A DNA stretch of 64,000 nt, taken from Hetaerina americana. Lineage: Eukaryota; Arthropoda; Insecta; Odonata; Calopterygidae. The notes under the pieces are model-generated. The model did not search any database, was not told the origin of the DNA, and saw nothing but the letters and a program-made list of their open reading frames with translations. A program made the position numbers and the translations under genes. This document shows, in pieces, positions 60,791 through 64,000 of the stretch. Every line of letters starts with the position of its first letter. Position 1 is the first letter of the stretch. The DNA is taken from the NCBI GenBank assembly GCA_022747635.1, contig JAKTNV010000003.1:34526699-34590698 (forward strand), in the 5' to 3' direction.

Positions 60791-63700
60791 CTTGTAAAAT
60801 GGCTAAAAGACATTAATTCCTACTAAGGGGCCCATACTTTCACCAAAAAATTAAATGAACGAGGATAGGAACATAAAAATACCGTTAGCACAATAGTGAA
60901 AAACATTTAAAATCCTTTAAAAACATTCTGTAACGCTATGTACTGGAGAGCCCGTTTGCTCAAAAAGGGTCGAAAAATACGGTAAAAAATGAGAAGGTAC
61001 GAAGCCAACGTGTTGAACGCTCGAATTTTGGACATTCAAGTCCCATGAAGTCCCTGATACGCCGTGAATCTTTAGAAGCTTACGGTGTTTGCAATTTGGA
61101 TTTCTAGGAATTTGAAAATCCTTCAAGCATGCATGGGGGAAGGGTTTGGAAGCAAGTGGACCAGCAAAAGAAGAGATGAGGAGGGAGTCTTTCACGTCGA
61201 GATGAGCACCTCTTCACGGGCGAGAGTGGGGAGATTACGGCGCCAAGCGGTGCCACGATGCTTTCAAGAAAGGCCCCTCTCCTTCTATCCACCGCCTGGA
61301 AAAGGGTTTATTAAGTCTGGAATAGCGCCCTCAGGAGAAAAAGTGACGGCACGGATTAATAGTGGACTAAAATCTATTACTATTGATCGACGAAAATTGT
61401 CGTCCGGCTATTAATAGATGCTCGATACTTCTGCATCTTCACAGTATAAGGGAGGATCCCATTTCGCCCTCATCAGTTGTGCTGAATTTTACATACAACT
61501 TGTCCCTATTCCTCATTAATCTCTGATTCTTACTTCAAAAATATCTTCTGCCAAATATTTTTTTTAATTGCTCGATTTATTTGCTAATTTAGGTACAACC
61601 AATGGCAGCTTGATTTTTCTCTCTCCTAATTGAATTATTGTTACTAAGCCACACGGAATTGGAAAGACATAGCATGAAAGAAACTCTGTGAATAATATTA
61701 TCACATGCATATTTACTCACAATCGGTATTTCAAGTTTGTAATTAATCACGAAACGGTTTATACACAAGAAAATAACATATTTTAGGAATGACGGGAACT
61801 GTTTCTAAACTAATGAATAAATATAACACACATTTTTTATAGGTAGGTTTATAAAACTCAATGTTTCGCAATTCTACTGAAACTAGTTTGTATGAAAGTT
61901 AATGGTTGTTTCGGGTCAATTTGGAAAGGTCTCAGCGTCGTATAAAACATTTAAGTATAGCTATTACTAACTGGACATCAAATTCATTCTTAGTCGTATC
62001 AAGAATATCCCTCTGAATAAAGTGGTCACCAACAAAAAAAGCAAATTATTTCAATTGAAACTTAAACTAAGGGAAGATGCAGTAATCAAATCTTGACCCA
62101 AGGATATTAAAAACATATTAAAATTTGCTCTTATTTAAAAATATTTTTCGAGAATATTTTTAGCTGCTCGACTAGGTTGTTCTTAATAAAAACAATCGTA
62201 AGCGTACGGTCTGAAAATTTCCAAAAGTAGTTGAGTGTGGATACAGGTCCCTTAATTAATATACTAGGGAATTAAAAATGCAAATAAAAAATCGTCAAAG
62301 ACAGGGGGAAAAGATGATAAGAATTGTACGTAAAACAGACAGTCCCTTTCTGCTTGTATGTTTAGTAGCCGACACAGAGGAAAAAAGCAGAGTATGCAAC
62401 ACTGATTCACTGAATAAATATCGTAATGGGCTTAAGGGTCAGTACTGAACATTGTATACGCCTTTCGCCAACATTCGGGTTCAATTCTCCACAACTCAAC
62501 CTCTTGGCCACCCTCTTAAAGAGCTCCTATACTGTTGCCGTCACGGTATTTATCTCAACTCTTTCTACTATCCCATAATGTCAGGTCATATATCTTTAAA
62601 GTGTCAAATGACCGCAGCTCATGGCTTTCTTCCAAAACACCGAGTACCACTACATTTACCGTACGGTTTTATGAATCAAAATGAAAACTCCCTCCGTAAC
62701 TCGCTTCTGCATCCCTTATGTCAACATTTTCACTCACACTCACTTTAAAACGTTTGTTCGTCACATTAACCTATTAAGGTGGGTGCCCTGCAATCTGAGC
62801 CGCGCAGATGCAATATATAATTACCTACCTTCCCACTAGTAGTTACCACATCCCAGCACGCTAACGCACTCGTTCTCCTTAATTGACCTCTTTTAATAAG
62901 TTACACAAACCCACCTCCTTCCATGCTCCGCTCTACCCCGCTTCCTCCCTTGCAACCACTTCCTTCCCAGTCCTAGCCATAAACTTCCCAGTACGCCAAC
63001 TCCCGACCACTCCCGATTCCACTCTCCTTAAGCTCCTCTACTTCCACAACGCCCGGTGCACCCCGAGCGAAGAGTCGTAAGATCCCGCTGATATTCTGCC
63101 CATGCACAAAATAATCGTTACAATTACACTATGGTTTACATCATGGGCCGTTGACTAGAAAGGCATACGCAGATATGAATCGCAGGGGAGAACGATCATG
63201 AGATTATAAAGGAATTAAATTATTAACTACTGAACTGATTGAATTAATTAAATTAAATACGATTACATTTCCTTCAATTCGTAATAATAAATGACCCTAT
63301 TATCCCCTCAGAATGCAGGTTACGGCCGTCTTTCTTTGGTGCAATATCGCCTGATATGAGTGAAAAGATTCTCGGAAACTGCTCAGTCATCCTGACTACT
63401 CCCCATCATGGAAATATTCCGAAATGAAAGGATTCGTTCGGCTCAAAATTGGGAGCTCTGCACGAGAGAGCGTATCAATGAACTGGAATTGATACGCAGG
63501 ACTGGCAATGAACCCGAGGCCGCGAAGTGCATTTTAATTTTTTTAAAAGAGAAATATCTGAAAGTTAGTCGCGGGGTAGTTTTATACTCGTAATATTCTA
63601 TCGCTTGAGAACCATACCAGTGTTTCATAGTTTCATTCAATTTTATCCTCCACCTCCCACTGTTTAGCTTATCATAAGCCTATCATTTTCACTTCCTTTC

Positions 63701-64000
63701 GCACCACTAATTTCTTTGTAATCACCTCTTTCATCTTTTTTTTTGCTTCAATTCATATGAATTCCTTTTTAATCCATTTTTCCCTCATTGTAGCATGTGA
63801 TATTGTTATAAAGTTCGTAAAAATTCCCCAATTTTGAACCCAGCGGTATTGCTAATACTGTAACTAAGTCTGATAAAAAATGCATTTCAAATGGGTAGTT
63901 GAACATTCAGCCGACTCTTGAATATGAAATACAACGCTTGAGGTCATATGATTCGGTTCTTCTTCCGGTTGACCTTAAAACTAATAAAACATGCTGTGAA
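60791..64000. other. Non-coding stretch, nothing recognised
   Basis: A plus-strand frame at 61,085-61,414 (109 codons) and pyrimidine-rich frames at 62,452-62,748 and 62,883-63,080 resemble no family I know. No SINE, RNA gene or transposon end was found. Confidence 0.4.

Overview
The window looks like a stretch of a large, AT-rich animal genome, most likely an arthropod. It has almost no coding sequence, two mariner-family DNA transposons with TA target duplications, decayed LINEs, several tRNA-derived SINEs and many (TA)n microsatellites. Nothing bacterial, such as operons, ribosome binding sites or CRISPR arrays, is visible. I cannot name the species.

Only one host gene exon is recognised with confidence. 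On the minus strand near 12.3-12.7 kb, a Gly/Ser-rich N-terminus ends in a cysteine string (CCLCWCCCCSCS) and a consensus splice donor. This is the signature of the RZ subfamily of regulators of G-protein signalling (vertebrate RGS17/19/20; the fly gene Dhit belongs here as I recall). No RGS box was recognised in the remaining 12 kb on its 3' side, so the rest of the gene probably lies beyond position 1 or in short exons I missed. Three further GC- and CpG-rich islands (16.75-17.3, 35.16-38.42 and 58.6-59.7 kb) stand out from the AT-rich background as candidate promoters or first exons. The first two lie upstream of the RGS exon in its own orientation. The third contains a weak candidate first coding exon on the plus strand.

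Layout: 0-8 kb, AT-rich with a small minisatellite and a (TA)n tract. 8.1-11.2 kb, a decayed plus-strand LINE with an internally deleted minus-strand mariner nested in it. 12.3-12.7 kb, the RGS exon. 16.75-17.3 kb, a CpG island. 20.09-21.40 kb, a full-length but dead plus-strand mariner. 23-30 kb, degenerate tRNA SINEs, including an inverted pair. 33.4-35.0 kb, a SINE inserted into the 3' part of a minus-strand LINE. 35.16-38.42 kb, a strand-skewed GC-rich block. 38.7-39.0 kb, another SINE. 39-47 kb, empty. 47.85-48.21 kb, a perfect 181-bp tandem duplication. 50-54 kb, more SINEs, one with a perfect target-site duplication. 58.6-59.7 kb, a CpG island. 60.5-60.7 kb, a long near-perfect hairpin between (TA)n tracts. 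61-64 kb, nothing recognised.

I found no convincing new multi-gene system. The points most worth checking are the RGS exon and its distal promoter, the hairpin at 60.5 kb, the strand-switching GC block, the 181-bp tandem duplication and the head-to-head SINE pairs.
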